DNA from: Mortierella alpina
Taxonomy: Eukaryota > Mortierellomycota > Mortierellomycetes > Mortierellales > Mortierellaceae
Length of the DNA stretch: 64,000 nt
NCBI GenBank assembly: GCA_029449245.1
Contig: JANATF010000003.1
Location: 2,542,001-2,606,000, forward strand
Direction: 5' to 3'
Both the position numbers and the translations under genes were made by a program. Below are positions 37,704 to 49,400 of the stretch, in pieces (position 1 is the stretch's first letter; every line of letters starts with the position of its first letter). A model generated the notes under the pieces. That model was not told where the DNA came from and did no database searches. It saw nothing but the letters and a program-made list of their open reading frames with translations.

Positions 37704-39903
37704 ATGTCGGCACCCAATGCCGCAGGCCACCAGTCCTCTTCGTCATCCCAGCAGGTGGACCCGGCCATCGAGAAGCTCGTGAAGGAGACAAAGTCCCTGA
37801 AGGCAAAGATCGACGTTCTCGAGACTGAGAACAGGGCTTTGAAGAAAAGTTTGTATGAGCTCTCCTACATTTACTCCGCCCAAGTCGGCGGATCCCATCA
37901 CAACGACGGCATCGACACACCGAGGTCCCAGCAACTCAATGGGACCAGCAGCATCCTGGACGATGATTCTACAAACCGACTCAGCGCATCCTCCAGCCAG
38001 AACAGCAATGTGCAACATAGCGACATGGTGCAGGCAGTGGGCCAACTCCTGTCGAGCTTGTCCGCCGCTCAACAGATCCAAGGTTCGGATTCCACATCAT
38101 CGAGTTCCGGTAATGGATCTGACGCCTCTAGAGCAGCAGATGTGCAAATCAAGTCCGCGTCTGACCTGATCAAAGTCGAGGATGAGGGCGTGAGAAGAAT
38201 GAACATGGGGACTATCGGTATGCGAAGGTCGATTTTTGTTTTATAACTGGACCTAAAAGTACGGACACGCGTTTGACAGGCGCGCGTATTTGATGCTGGC
38301 TCTATAGTCTCAAGACAAGACGGATCATCAAAGACGGACGGACGCCAGTTTTATCTGAAGAATGATCTCAAGGGGCATCAAGGAGCGGTGTATGCTGTTC
38401 AGTATTCACCCGATGGTCGATATCTCGCTACCGGCTCCTTTGACAAGACGGTTCGGATCTGGGACGGCACAACAAATCAGAATGAGGTGAGTTCTGGGAG
38501 TTAATCTCAATCAATGCAGTGGATCGACACTTTGCTAACAGAGTTCTGGATATTTCTCCGTTCCGCTACAATTAGCTATACGTGCTCAAAGGACATGGAC
38601 TCAATATCTCGGATCTTGCATGGGGTCATGACTCGTCCCGGTTACTTTCAGCTGCCTATGATAAGACCTGCAAACTGTGGGATGTCGAATCTGGAAAGCA
38701 GCTGGACAGCTTTGAAGGCGATGGGTTCGTTCAGTGTGTACGATTCCACCCACAAGGCAAGTTACGCACCGAGACCGTACTATATTTTTGGGAGTCAAAC
38801 ATGAGTACCTGCATTCACCTGACTGACCATGTCCTGTTTTCAACCTTCATAGATAACAACGTCTTTTTCCATGGAACAACGCGCAATGTTTTGACGATGG
38901 TCGATACTAGGAAAGAAAACAGTTCCTCTGGACCGGCCGTCACAATTAAGAACGACGCCATGGTCAACTCCATGTATGTATAGGGCGATTACCTCTGGAG
39001 TGTGTTGCATTTATTATGGACACTAACAGCAAGAGTTCGTCGTCGTCGTACCTCTATTAGCTACGTCTATCATGATGGTCTGACCGTCATCTCGGGCGAT
39101 TCGTCAGGATATATCAAAACATGGGACGTCAGAACAGGAAGAGTCCTTCAGTCTGTTCTGAACGAGCCAACCAAGAAGCCTATTTCTCACATTGCTGTCT
39201 CCAAGCAGCGGGGTTCGCTGGATGGGGTCAGTCTTGCAGAAACCGAAGAGCCCGAGTCACGCTGGCTCGCTGCCAACAGCTATGATAATGGTACAGTTGG
39301 GTGAACAATAACAAGTTCATCATAACGTGTCGTAGCGGGCGGTCTGATGCAATGGCTAATGCACCCTTCACGCACTCTAGTTATTCGCGTCTATGACAGA
39401 GGTTTTGAGCCACCAAACACCATGCCTCGCCTCATACATTCGCTGAAAGGATACAGGAACAAGCATTGGCCCATCAAGAGTGCATTCTTCCACGGAAAAG
39501 ATTGTAAGATGAACGTGTCATCCTGTTGGTTGATCTTGACTCATCGTGGTGGTGGGCAGAGTTTACTGACTAAATCCACGATATGATAGATATTGCCGGC
39601 GCAGCTGCCAGGAGACCAGGCAAAGTTCGTGGCGGAGATGGGGAGGAACCACCAACTATATCATCGGAAAAGGATGTCGCCTTAGAATCCAGTCTTATTC
39701 TCGCCTCTGGAAGCATGGATCCTTATGTCTACCTCTTTGATGTCGGAACTGGCGACGGGCAGTATGACTTGCTACAGAAACTCTCTGGCCACACCGACCG
39801 TGTCTACGACGTGGACTTTCATCCCATCGATCATGTTCTTGCATCCGGATCGGCCGATTTTAGTGTTAAAGTATGGGGGCGCGCTTCCAAAAGGAAGAAG
39901 TGA
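37704..39903 (+). CDS. WD40-repeat protein with N-terminal coiled coil
   Basis: Seven exons (37704-38217, 38308-38486, 38576-38756, 38853-38973, 39061-39290, 39381-39503, 39590-39903) give 553 residues in frame. Residues about 18-52 form a coiled coil ([20 protein letters not shown]), then a Ser/Asn-rich linker. At least six WD40 blades follow, e.g. [19 protein letters not shown]...[19 protein letters not shown]...[23 protein letters not shown], and a last [15 protein letters not shown]...VKVWG. The C-terminus is basic (RASKRKK), possibly nuclear. The junction after FHPQ only keeps frame with a GC donor (GCAAGT at 38757), making the intron 38757-38852 GC-AG. The layout resembles coiled-coil/WD40 scaffolds, but I cannot assign an orthologue. 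Confidence 0.88.
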
Positions 39904-40061
39904 GGGCATACCGATTGCAACTGCGGTCAAAATTAGCGACATAGAAAATATACAGCTCTCTAGTTCCCGATTTCGTGATCCAGCAATGTCCAGGGTCTTT
40001 GACGATGAGGCACAAGTGGTTTAATAGAAGTCGAGTAGAGACAGACAGAGGGCTCCTTTAA

Positions 40062-41311
40062 CTACAACTTTCCTAGACGGACACCGCCGTCGATGCGGAC
40101 GATCTCACCGTTCATCATCGGGTTCTCGATAATAGCACAGGCAAGGTGAGCAAACTCGCTGGGCTTACCCATGCGGTGTGGATGGATCAAGTGTTTCTCC
40201 AGATTGGAGTCTTTGACAGCGTTGCCCATGGGAGTACCAAAGAATCCTGGAGCGATGGTGCAGACTCGGACCTGGCCAGCCAAGTCGCGAGCCATTGGCA
40301 GGGTCATACCAGCAACACCACCTACAAGAGAAAAAAAGGGATGAAAGAAATGAGTTATGGACCACCAGATGCGACGATCGAGTGAGACGCGACAGCCAAG
40401 CTTTTGCAATAGAGATTTACCCTTGGAGGCAGAGTATGCCGTCTGTCCGGCTTGCCCTTCCGTATACGCAATAGAGGCAACGTTGATGATCACTCCGGGA
40501 TCCTCTGCATGCGAGAATACGTTCCAGAGGCATTAGATAACAGAGTCGATAGTTCGTAGGGCTGTATGCAATACGTACTGCAGAATGTGAAAAGCACGTA
40601 CCTTCTTTCTCAGACGCGTCCTTGATGTTAGCGATAATGTGGGCTGCGATCAGGCGGCAAACATTGAATGTACCCACCAAATTGATCCTCACAACCTCCT
40701 CAAACATGTTCAGGGGTTGCGGCTCACCATTCCTAAATACAATCTGTAGAGTGATCGAGAAATGATAGGGTCGACGCTCAGAACCCACAAACTAGCTTGA
40801 AAGCACATACATCTGTAGTTCAAAGAGGATACCTTCTGGGCCATGCCAATGCCTCCACAGTTAACAACGCCCGAGATCTTTCCAAACTGTTTCACTCCCT
40901 TTGCGATCGACTCGACAACAGAATCCTCGCCCGCAACGTCCGTTGGTCCCGGCCAGAAGACTGAGCCTGCCAGCTCTGCCGCAATAGCCTCTCCTCGTTC
41001 CTCGTTGATGTCAAAAATGATGACTTTGCCACCCTTTTGGACAATGGCGCGGATGGTCGCCTCACCTATTTTTTTGTTTCATGTTCTGTGTAAGCTAGCG
41101 AATCTCCGGGGCGCAAAAGGCGAATCCACACAGCCGCGGTACTCAGGTATCGCAGAGCGCCAGGCGATATCTTACCGAGACCAGAACTACCACCTGTCAC
41201 GACAAATGTCTTTCCGTCAATGTGCCTAGAATATCAGTCATCAGAGCTGTAGTAAGCAAATGTGGGCGTCTATGTGCGCGAAACGTATCTTCTTTTGAGG
41301 CAAACTCACAT
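40062..41311 (-). CDS. short-chain dehydrogenase, HSD10/3-hydroxyacyl-CoA dehydrogenase type 2-like
   Basis: NAD-dependent SDR of about 256 residues, most like mitochondrial HSD17B10 (3-hydroxyacyl-CoA / 2-methyl-3-hydroxybutyryl-CoA dehydrogenase, isoleucine and short-chain acid breakdown). Exons 41310-41311, 41176-41225, 40833-41065, 40602-40743, 40421-40504, 40062-40321. The start codon itself is split: AT at 41311-41310 ends exon 1 before GTGAGT, and exon 2 supplies G followed by HIDGKTFVVTGG. Cofactor motif TGGSSGLG; VNCGGIG replaces the usual NNAG; IINVASIA carries the catalytic Ser; YSASKG is the YxxxK motif; APGFFGTPM follows. The divergent neighbour is HIS5. No mitochondrial presequence is evident beyond the SDR fold. 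Substrate is inferred. Confidence 0.88.
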
Positions 41312-41818
41312 GTTTGCGCTGCGACCTTTAGAGCGATGGGGTGAGAAGAATGAGCGTGTAGTGTTGAAGGTGCAAATGGGGGCCGAATGGAGCAGGCGTG
41401 GAAATGCAGAAGGATGGAAGAGAGTTGACTGAAGACAGAAGAATGCCGAATGTGGATTTGGGGTACAGCGCACAATGGGCAAGCGAGCCGGTCCACTCGG
41501 GGTGGAGAGCGCTTTTTACGTTTGTCCTGATCAAGCAACGAGTCGTTTTTTTGTGTTTCTTAATGGTCCCTCCACACACCCAAGAGCTGTCTGTTTGTTA
41601 CGCACCAAGTGTGAGCAGAATAGACTAGTTGCGGGCACAGGAGCATCGCGCTGGATCAAGGCATGGCCAGGAGGGTGTCTATGGACACTCACCGCAGGGT
41701 GGTGCGTTCCTTGCGCCGGAGAATAAATCAGTCGCCTTGGGAGCGGAGTGGGATCGATTCCAGGGTGCGCCAAGGGAACAGCCAGTAGCCAGTCACCGTG
41801 ATAGCGATAGACTTGGAG

Positions 41819-41825
41819 TGACTCA
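41819..41825 (+). promoter_or_regulatory. Gcn4/Cpc1-type binding site TGACTCA
   Basis: Perfect palindromic-core TGACTCA (bZIP general amino acid control element) 33 bp upstream of the TATA box and 129 bp upstream of the HIS5 start codon, the position expected for general amino acid control of histidine synthesis. Confidence 0.65.
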
Positions 41826-41850
41826 ATATGGCTGAGAAGGGTCTGTTCGG

Positions 41851-41858
41851 CTATAAAC
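41851..41858 (+). promoter_or_regulatory. putative TATA box of HIS5
   Basis: ctataaac about 100 bp upstream of the ATG at 41954, downstream of the TGACTCA site. Confidence 0.55.
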
Positions 41859-41953
41859 ACTCCATTGTGCATTCTTCTTTGAATCTGCATTCCCACTCCA
41901 CCACCACTCCTCTACGCCCTCCCCTTCCTCACGCACATTCGCACACACACGCC

Positions 41954-43290
41954 ATGGCTGCTGCTACATACTCTGTCAAGGACATTGTCCGCCCCAATAT
42001 CCTCGCCTTGAAACCCTATCGTTGTGCGCGCGACGACTACTCCTCGGGAGTTCTCCTCGACGCAAACGAAAACGCCTATGGCCCCGCCCTCAACCCTTCC
42101 TCAGAAGCCGCTGTCGCCAGCGCTGGACTCGACATCAACCGCTACCCAGACCCCCACCAGGCCGACCTCAAGAGCCTGCTCGCAAAGTTCAGAAACATCC
42201 CTAGCGTCGAAAACTTTTTCCTCGGCGTCGGAAGCGACGAGGTGATCGATATGATCTTCCGAGTCTTCTGCGTCCCTGGCAAGGATGCCGTCCTCATCAC
42301 CCCTCCCACCTACGGCATGTACTCTGTCTGTGCCCAGATCAACGATGTCGAGGTCGTCAAGGCTCCTCTGACGCTCGATGGACAGTTCCAGTTGGACGTG
42401 GAGGAGGTACGATAGTCTAGCATGATAGTAAGCTTCAGCCCTTCTAACTGATCCACATACACTAACTCAAGCATCATCTGTTTGCCACATCCAGATCGAG
42501 AAGCAAGTCGCAAACCACCCCAATATCAAGGTCATCTTCTTGTGCAGCCCAGGAAACCCCACCGGATCGGCCCTGTCGCACGAGAGCATGAAGCGCGTCC
42601 TCACCATGCCCAATTTCAAGGGTATTGTTGCCGTTGACGAAGCCTATGTTGACTTCATCGAAACAGGCAAGGAAGGATCCACGGCCACTTGGGTCAAAGA
42701 TTATCCCAACTTGATTGTTATGCAGACTATGAGCAAGAGTTTCGGACTGGCTGGAGTCAGGTATGTATTCGAGGTGAACTGTATATCTCCATTACGCCTT
42801 CACAGCAAACTCTTAACACAGGCGCTTTTCGTTACCTTCGTCTGATAGACTGGGAGTTGCCATTACCACGCCTGAGATTGCATCCTACATGAACGCCACG
42901 AAAGCACCATATAACATTGCTAGCACAACCTCGCACGTCGCTCAGGAGGCACTTCGACCCAACGGACTAGAGCTTTTGTACAAGAACATTGCGGTCATGC
43001 TCCAGGAGAGAAACCGTCTCTTGGAGGCATTCAAGTCCATTTCTGGATTGGGACGTGTGCTGGGCACCAACGATTCAAACTTCGTTTTGGTGGAGGTTCT
43101 GGACAAGGAAGGAAAGCCCTCAAATGATCGCGCGTTCAATGTCTACACGGATATGGCAAAGAGACAGGGGCTCGTTGTTCGGTTTAGAGGCACAGAGATT
43201 GGATGCGAAGGATGTCTTCGTATCACGGTCGGCACGCCAGCGGAGAATGATGTGGTTATCAAGTTGTTAACGGAGCAGCTGGCATCCTAG
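41954..43290 (+). CDS. HIS5: histidinol-phosphate aminotransferase
   Basis: PLP enzyme that converts imidazole acetol-phosphate and glutamate to histidinol-phosphate and 2-oxoglutarate, step 7 of histidine synthesis, in the cytosol. Exons 41954-42406, 42495-42760 and 42849-43290 give 386 residues, normal for the family. Family motifs: LDANENAYGP near the N-terminus, INRYPDPHQADLK, GVGSDEVIDMIFR, CSPGNPTGS, VDEAYVDF (the Asp and Tyr that hold PLP), and MSKSFGLAGVR with the Schiff-base lysine. The C-terminal LRITVGTPAENDVVI is conserved. Upstream TGACTCA suggests induction on amino acid starvation. Confidence 0.97.
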
Positions 43291-43645
43291 ATCACAGCAT
43301 GCGTTTGAAAAGAAAATACATATATGACCCTGCATTCTGTACACCCGTCAGAGCATATTGACTGCATTGCGCGGCAATGGTTCTTCCATGGCTCGCGTTT
43401 TTTGACTGTTAGTGTCAAGGGGCTCAGGGGGCGCCCCTGTATTCAGTTCCATCAGCCCGTTTGGCCTGGTCATGATGGCATATTTGGCTCACAAGTAGTC
43501 CGCAATACTGTTCAAAGGCCATGCTCCTCCTCCTTCTTCCTTACTTTCTTCCTTTTGCCCCACCCGTTTCCACTCCACCTCTCTCCACCTCTTTCCTCTG
43601 GTGTTCATTGATCTATCCTTGCCTCCCTCACTCCATCAGCAAACC
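43291..43645. other. intergenic; leader of fifth eight-cysteine gene
   Basis: HIS5 3' flank followed by a CT-rich leader (43520-43640). No clear TATA box or RNA seen. Confidence 0.4.
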
Positions 43646-44110
43646 ATGACAAGTAACCGCTCGCCCTTCTCCCTCACCGCGCAGGCGCTGCTTGTGTTGG
43701 TCACCCTCTCGTACCTCAGCCCAGTCTCTGCTCAGTTTGGTCTCTCCGTCGCCTGCAATGACTGCCTGGTGGGTCAGATCAGCACTCTTCCAAGCTGTGC
43801 GGGTGTCAACCTGACAAGTGCGGACAGGTCGAGCCCTCAGTACAAGACCTGTCTCTGTGACTCGAGCTTTGACTTTGGCTGGACCGCGCCATGTGCGTCC
43901 AAATGCCAGGCAAACGAACTTACGACCTTTCAGAGCAACTATGGAAACCTACTCAAGAGCGCAAACCTCGTGTGTGTCAAGCCAACACCCTCACCCTCGC
44001 CCTCCCCTACGCCTGCACCACAAAGCGCCGCAAGCAACTTGCAAGTGGCCAGTGTGCTTGGATGGACAGTGATGGGATCGGTGTTACTGTGCCTGGTGTC
44101 AGGACTTTGA
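43646..44110 (+). CDS. secreted eight-cysteine protein, probable GPI anchor
   Basis: Single-exon, 154 residues, fifth member of the family and about 15 kb from the main cluster. The signal peptide ends SPVSAQ (about residue 30). The core is C-x2-C-x10-C-x17-C-x-C-x11-C-x3-C-x22-C with Trp before Cys6 (FGWTAPC). It has one N-glycosylation sequon (NLT), a Pro/Ser (PSPSPSPTP) linker, and a hydrophobic tail (VLGWTVMGSVLLCLVSGL) suggesting GPI anchoring. The extra Cys in the tail would be lost on anchor addition. Function unknown. Confidence 0.85.
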   Translation: MTSNRSPFSLTAQALLVLVTLSYLSPVSAQFGLSVACNDCLVGQISTLPSCAGVNLTSADRSSPQYKTCLCDSSFDFGWTAPCASKCQANELTTFQSNYGNLLKSANLVCVKPTPSPSPSPTPAPQSAASNLQVASVLGWTVMGSVLLCLVSGL

Positions 44111-44797
44111 ATAAACCGATTGGTCTCATTTCCTCAACGCGCAGGGCACACACACACTTGTCGCACGAATCTGATTGCTGAATAAAATGGAGCATGGGCG
44201 CATCTTCGTGATACCACAAGTCCAGCAAGAATGTGTTCATGAACCAGCTTGGGATTCTCATCTATGCTCATGTCAGGATGTGTTCCGCAATGCTCACCCA
44301 CCACGACCGTTTTTTTTGGAGGATTTTGACTTTACAAATTCACAGCAATTTCCCGTGCTCGGACCCTATCGTCACTTATCGACTCTCTATGGGCCGAGAG
44401 CAAGGTTCTATGGGCCGATGCTGATGCGATTGACTGAACATGAATATCACACTCTTTCTTTAAGCTACTGGATAGGAAGGTGCGATTGAGCTAGGGCTTT
44501 GCCGCAATTGACTTGACTTGGCATCTGCGTGTTCAAGGGGCCTCGGTTTGCTTTGAAAGACAATAAACGAGAGAGTGAGAGTGAGAGTGAAAGTGAGAGT
44601 AGTGAAATGCGCAGGGGGAGGACGGCGGGTTTGTATTTGCTTGGCTCCCAAAATGCGAGCCAAGATTTCAAGCTCTTGGCATGAATTCTTTAAAAGACTG
44701 CCCCATATTTCGTTTGTACTTCTTTACTTCACACCTTTTCCTCATCACCTCTACCTTTGCCTATACCTCGACCTCAACCTACACCACCCAAATCATC
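44111..44797. other. intergenic region
   Basis: No supportable gene. A gagagtgagagtgagagtg purine repeat lies at about 44571-44600. An upstream in-frame ATG at 44681 exists for the next gene, but it sits at a ctttaaaag AT-rich spot that looks more like promoter. Confidence 0.4.
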
Positions 44798-46137
44798 ATG
44801 CTTGCCTCCATAGTCGGCCTTATCCACCAACCCAGCATAGCTGTCAGGGTCCCGAACGACGACACAACCTTCAACCCAAAAGAGTATCCGAACCTGGTCT
44901 TTGTGGCCCAGGGTAAAGTACAAGGCAAGATCCGTCTCATCCACAGCGCTGCAGATGACGGACTGGGCATACTCTCTTCCCGGATCTGGGTCACGAAGGA
45001 AAGCGATAAGGACGAGGTCTACATCAGGACAGGGTTTGAGAACAAAACACTCACTTTTACTCTGGAGGTAAGGGTCGCATATTATCTCTGTGTGAAGTTG
45101 CATGACCAGGGAATGCATCCTCATCCCGCTGTGCCTGGCCTACGATAGGGACCAACGAAATTCGGAAGCTTCAACTGTTACCACGAGACAACAATCTACG
45201 TCCCCAAGACATCCAGCAGCATGGGCAACCTTCGCATCGAGGCCATCAATACCTCGTTTTCGGGCGAGGCACTGGACCATCTGACATGGGGAACCATCAA
45301 AGCTGATCTGTCAAACTCCACTATCGCCCTTCAGTCCCTCCATGCTGATGTGATCGATCTGCATACAAGCAATTCCAGCATATCGGGCAGCTTTGACGCG
45401 GGACATATTGCTCTCAACACATCCAATGGTTCGATATCAGCAAAGCTCAGGGTCCGGGAGGCGCTCGACGGCCGGCAATCCGTGGTGACGACTACAACCT
45501 CAAACTCCTCTGTCAATCTGCATGTGGACGCAACACCAACCAACAAAGGCATCCATCTGGACAGTGTCACCAAAAACGGCAAAATGGTGTTAGGGACGCT
45601 TTTGGGACCAGCAGTGCAAGGGTCGTACATCAACGCCACAACCGCCAATGCAAAGATCGAGTTCAACCTCGATGCTTCACAGTCGGGACAGGCACTGGAT
45701 GTGAACACAAAGACATCGAATGCAAGTATTGTCTCGTCGATCATGGTGCCAAGGAACCATATCTTCCGAGGACATGCGCAATCGTCCAACGCCTCCATCA
45801 CCTTCAACATGGTACGTTCGATTCTATGTTGCCTCTTTCAACGCCCTGGCCCAATGGCTTTGATATTGAATCAGATCTGTAACATGTATGCGTGTATGCA
45901 ATTTTTTTCTAGACGGAGGATTTCCAGGGCCACTTCGATCTTGACACGAGCAACGGCTCTGCGACCGTCGAAGGTTCAGATCTCCAGTTTGAGGTGGAAA
46001 AGAAGGACAAGAAACGTGGAACGCACGGTCAAGGCCCGAGTGATATCACAATTGCCACCTCCAATGCCTCGACGAGTTTGCGCTTTTACCCTGCTGGAGA
46101 AAGCCTGGCCACTGGCGATAAGAAGATGCAGCAGTAG
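44798..46137 (+). CDS. adhesin-like protein with repeated TSN-x-S motifs (DUF4097-like)
   Basis: Three exons (44798-45067, 45149-45811, 45913-46137) give 385 residues. The central and C-terminal parts repeat, every 20-45 residues, a beta-strand unit containing [T/S]SN[S/G/A]S: HTSNSSISG, NTSNGSISA, TTSNSSVNL, KTSNASIVS, QSSNASITF, DTSNGSATV, ATSNASTSL. Each is an N-x-S sequon. This pattern resembles the DUF4097 'putative adhesin' family, whose right-handed beta-helix-like repeats show the same asparagine ladder; assignment is by pattern only. The N-terminus lacks a strong signal peptide when started at 44798. The alternative ATG at 44681 adds MNSLKDCPIFRLYFFTSHLF, more hydrophobic, and would be favoured if the protein is secreted. 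Confidence 0.75.
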
Positions 46138-46449
46138 AATGAGCCTTGCCTTGTTTTTGCGTATATATATATAAAAGAAAACATCTGAAGTGCTCAGTAC
46201 CACAGAGCAGGGCCTGTTGAGGATCGACTCTGCTGCTGTGAGGCAAGAGCGTGTGCAAATACATAAAAATGTGGCGCCTATTTTGATTGGAGTGCCTGGC
46301 TCGACCGCATTTTCTTCTTTTTTTTCCTCGACTCTTTGTCCTCTCGTTCTTCTTGTCGTTCCAGCCTCCTCTCGATTCACCATCGCCTGCATTCGCCTCA
46401 CATCCCTGCATCTCAATTTCCCCCCTTTGCCATTCGCCTTCCGCAGCTC
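46138..46449. other. short intergenic region
   Basis: 3' flank of the adhesin-like gene (tatatatata near 46162) and CT-rich leader of the M16 protease. Nothing else seen. Confidence 0.4.
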
Positions 46450-49400
46450 ATGGACCACTTCACGCTCGAGTCAGAGGTCTCCCTTCCAGGACCCAGCCTG
46501 CCTACCCCCGTGGCCGTATACAAGCACAGCGCAACCAACATGCGCTTTGTCTTTGTGTCTATCCCAGGCCCACAAGCAACCGCAACGATCATCGTCCCCA
46601 CAGTCGTCAAGGACTCTAGGGGTCTTCCACACACACTCGAACACTGTAAGTACGGGATCCTTCAGCACCTTTTGATCTACAAAGCTTGTACCGTAGAGCT
46701 AACGCCTCGTTACTACTTTACATTTGTGGAATAGTGGTCTTTTGCGGATCCAAAAACTACCCCAATAGAGGATATCTCGACTCACTGGCCAACAGATGCC
46801 TGTCGACTGGAACAAACGCTTACACAGTAAGGATTGACAGAGATAATACCATAACTTTTCAAAACATCTGTGGAGTGCTGCTTTTTATTTTATTAATCCG
46901 ACACCCTTGCGCCCTTTAGACCGAAGACTATACAGGATATACTATTGCCACAGCAGGAAGAGATGGAATGGCCGAGATTCTCCCGGTCTTTCTGGATCAC
47001 GTACTGCACCCTACGCTCAGGGACGACCAGTACGTCACCGAGGTGTACCACGTCGATGGAGAAGGCAAGCAGCAGGGAGTGGTATTCTCCGAGATGGCTG
47101 CTAGAGAGAATTCGGAGGCCGATCTGCTGGACTTGGGACTCAGGCGGTTACTCTACCCCAAATCTCAGACGTATTACTACGAGTGCGGGGGGTTGACCCC
47201 AGAGATACCCAAAATGACCAACGATGACATTCGCGATTATCACAAAAAGTTTTATCACCCCTCCAATATGACCGTGGTCGTTGCAGGAGACGGACTACAG
47301 CCGGATAGGATCTTTGATACCCTGATTAAACAAAAGATCCTTGGCAGTGAACCCAGCGTCGAGATTTTCGACATTATTCAGGAGATGGACATTTCCAAGG
47401 GACGCGAGGATGCACCCATCATGTCCAAGGAGACAACGCTCACCTCGAGGACGATCCACTTTCCGTCCGCGGATGAGGATGTTGGATCGATCGGCTATGG
47501 ATGGCTAGGCCCTAATACATTCGACGTCAAATCCATGGTGGCCTTGGATATCCTGTTCCGGTACTTGCACGAGACCTCTGCTTCGCCATTCTCGCAAGCA
47601 TTTGTGGAGCGCAGGAATCCTATTGCCAGCCATGTGGATTTTGATGTCAAGGGCTGCATCGACACTTCGCTCCTGCTTCTCTTTTCAGGAATACCTGTTC
47701 GATCCAAGGTAAAAGTCGTCAAGGATGAAGGTGCCGAGGCAGGTGAAGATTCAGAGCCCGAAGATGAAAGCGACGACGACGATGAAGAGGAGGATGAGGA
47801 GGAAGAAGAGGACGAGGAAGGCAGTGAGACGGACCTCCCTGATTCGGAGAGCAAGGGCGACGACGCAGAAGAAGCACAGGATCTTTTTGAGCCAGGATTC
47901 TTCCATCAGCAGGTTCGTAAAGTCCTGGACGAGTTTGTCACCACCGGTCTGTCGGATCCCACAGAGATGAACCGAATCATTGCTCGGCATCGGACCAAAA
48001 TCAGCGAGTCGATCGAGGACGATCCCCACGAGGCAGCCACCTCGTACTTGGTGCCAGATATCCTTGCGTACGCCTATCTAGAGAAGGACAAGAAGAGCAA
48101 CACCGCGGCTATCGGCTCTCGGTCCAACATATTTTCCATTATCGATGAGCTGGAAACAATGGAGCCACAGTTTTGGCAGGATCTTGCTCGTACCTGGCTC
48201 TTGGAACCATCGATGGTCGAGGTTCTTATGATCCCAGACAGCCGACTAGGCAAGGTGATCAAGGCGACCGTGTCAGCAAAGCAGAAGGAGCTCGTGGACT
48301 CATTTGGCGAACAAGGACTGGCGAAACAGGGGATCGTAGTCGCAGATGCAGTCGAGGCAAACAAGGTCAACATGACTCAAGATATCATCGCGAGCATGCC
48401 CCCGATCCCGGATGCATCCAAGGTCCCGACGATTCCCATCAGCGCCCACTATGTCACCGCAGGAAACACAACCGGGAAGAAGGCTCGGCCTTTCGAGGTG
48501 GTGCAGGTCGTCGAGACCAACACCTTTTTCACTCATGTCAAGATCTGCCTGCCATTGACGCATCTTGACGAGGATCTTCGGCCGTACTTGGTGCTGTTTC
48601 AAGAGCTCATCTTTCAGTCGTCTTGTGCGATTCCAAAGTACGCAGTTCAAGAGGGATCTGAGGAGATTGTTTTCGACCGTCTAGACTATCAGTCAGTCGT
48701 TACTCTGGTCTCCAACACGCTGGTGTCGCATGAGGCGGCTGTGGGCTTTGGCAACGACATTTTTGCGTGCTCATGGCTGTCAGAGCTGTTTGTCTTGGCG
48801 TGCTCCGCTGAGCGGTCAAAGTTCAAGGAGCAATGCCAGCTCTTGTTGCGGGTAATGATGTTTACAGAGTTCACGGAGGACAGAATCTTGACAGTGGCCA
48901 AGAACTTGGTGACGCAAATCATGGAGCTGAAGCGCGACGGAGCCGACATGTTGGCGACCATCAGTACCAGGATGACGACCCCCGTGCGAGGATATGAGCA
49001 ATCGACAGGCTACTGCCGCAAAATGGACACGACGCCCAGGACCAAGACCCATGCAGCTCAATTGGAATCATCCACGCCGATACTTGGGAATGACATGGCG
49101 ATCTCTGTCTTCCGTCAAGAGGCTTTCCTGAAGAGAGTGATTCAGGAACTGAAGGAAAAGACAGTGTATGTCCCCAAGATTCTTTCCAAGTTGGAGAGGA
49201 TCAAGCAGGCGATGCTTCAGTCTCTCTCCGAGGTTATGATCAACTCCAAGAGGAACGGAAACACGTTCGTTGCTGGGTTTGCCCAGCTGGGTGTCCCGAT
49301 CGGGTTCGGCCAAGCAGCATCCGAGACGGCAGATCCGGTCAAGTTGCTCTCCGAGATCTGGGATCAGGAATATGCTCTCTATGAGGTGAGCTCTGGAATC

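Larger units (their letters stand above)
41312..41953. other. divergent promoter region of HSD10-like gene and HIS5
   Basis: 640 bp between two divergent genes. The HIS5-proximal part carries a Gcn4-type site and a TATA box (listed separately). No other element recognised. Confidence 0.5.

Noticed and set aside
44681-44797. Upstream ATG as certain start of the adhesin-like gene
   Set aside because: It may add a hydrophobic leader, but the region also looks like promoter; left as an alternative start.
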